NCBI GenBank assembly: GCA_003567575.1
Contig: PWZG01000153.1
Location: 1 to 6,290 of the forward strand
DNA length: 6,290 nt
From: PVC group bacterium
GTDB taxonomy: Bacteria > Verrucomicrobiota > Kiritimatiellia > CAIKKV01 > PXCX01
Direction: 5' to 3'
Under the pieces are notes generated by a model. It was not told the DNA's origin, ran no database searches, and saw only the letters and a program-made list of their open reading frames with translations. Positions 6,229 through 6,290 of the stretch are shown here, one piece after another. Numbering within the stretch: the first letter of the stretch is position 1; each line of letters opens with the position of its first letter. The translations under genes and the position numbers were made by a program.

Positions 6229-6290
6229 ATGGAGCGAAAGCTAGCAAACTCAGCCGGAGGCGTCAAGTCCGGATTCGAACGCCAGTCAAG
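6229..6290 (+). CDS. Possible start of a divergent gene, cut by the window edge
   Basis: An ATG at 6229 has AAGGAG (6216-6221) seven bases upstream, a near-ideal ribosome-binding site. The frame stays open for the 20 codons available and encodes MERKLANSAGG followed by VKSGFERQS. This is too short to recognise a family, and the peptide has no signal-peptide character. The same stretch could instead be the outer part of the repeat that carries the 32-base hairpin, with the ribosome-binding-site match occurring by chance. Only the sequence to the right can decide. Confidence 0.3.
   Translation, partial: MERKLANSAGGVKSGFERQS

Noticed and set aside
5910..6266. Minus-strand frame of 118 codons across the repeat region
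   Set aside because: It reads through terminal inverted repeats and hairpins, has no ribosome-binding site and no recognisable protein features. It is better explained as chance openness in palindromic DNA.
6262..6290. tRNA-like T-arm (GTTCGAATCC on the minus strand)
   Set aside because: The five bases on either side of TTCGAAT do not pair as a T-stem, and no acceptor, D or anticodon arms can be found nearby.

Overview
The window is about 6.3 kb, moderately GC-rich, and is mostly two large minus-strand genes for secreted proteins, flanked on both sides by non-coding, mobile or repeat-type DNA. The two proteins are DUF4838-type glycoside-hydrolase-like proteins with N-terminal signal peptides. 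That protein type, the palindrome-rich intergenic DNA and the group II intron remnant suggest a polysaccharide-degrading bacterium of the Planctomycetota/Verrucomicrobiota/Lentisphaerota/Kiritimatiellota kind. This placement is inferred from style only; the window holds no marker gene.

Layout, left to right. (1) 1-481, plus strand: the 3' part of a group II intron. Its domains V and VI can be folded by hand, and its reverse-transcriptase ORF has been reduced to an N-terminal leader, so the intron is ORF-less or decayed. Its 5' end lies outside the window. (2) 482-669: a gap with no gene, entered by the 3' side of a strong hairpin that overlaps the stop codon of the next gene. (3) 670-3240, minus: a DUF4838-type secreted protein. 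A GTG start with a very good Shine-Dalgarno is preferred over the longer ORF that begins at 3282. (4) 3241-3444: a 204-bp gap with a degenerate 12-bp tandem repeat. (5) 3445-5856, minus: a second, paralogous DUF4838-type secreted protein that ends in a GH2-type sugar-binding jelly roll. (6) 5857-6290: a gap of more than 400 bp with a roughly 200-bp fold-back element bearing terminal inverted repeats, nested hairpins, a second inverted copy of one hairpin, and possibly the first 20 codons of a divergent plus-strand gene at the right edge.

How it may work: the gene at 5856 is upstream and the gene at 3240 downstream on the same strand, so they may be co-transcribed. I see no convincing terminator between them. 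Both products should be exported and probably act together on a complex, perhaps host- or algal-derived, glycan. They share a core (NPE...GER motif, HP motif, conserved Glu, LAARM-WDV motif) but have different C-terminal domains, which suggests duplication followed by specialisation. Substrate and catalysis cannot be read from the sequence.
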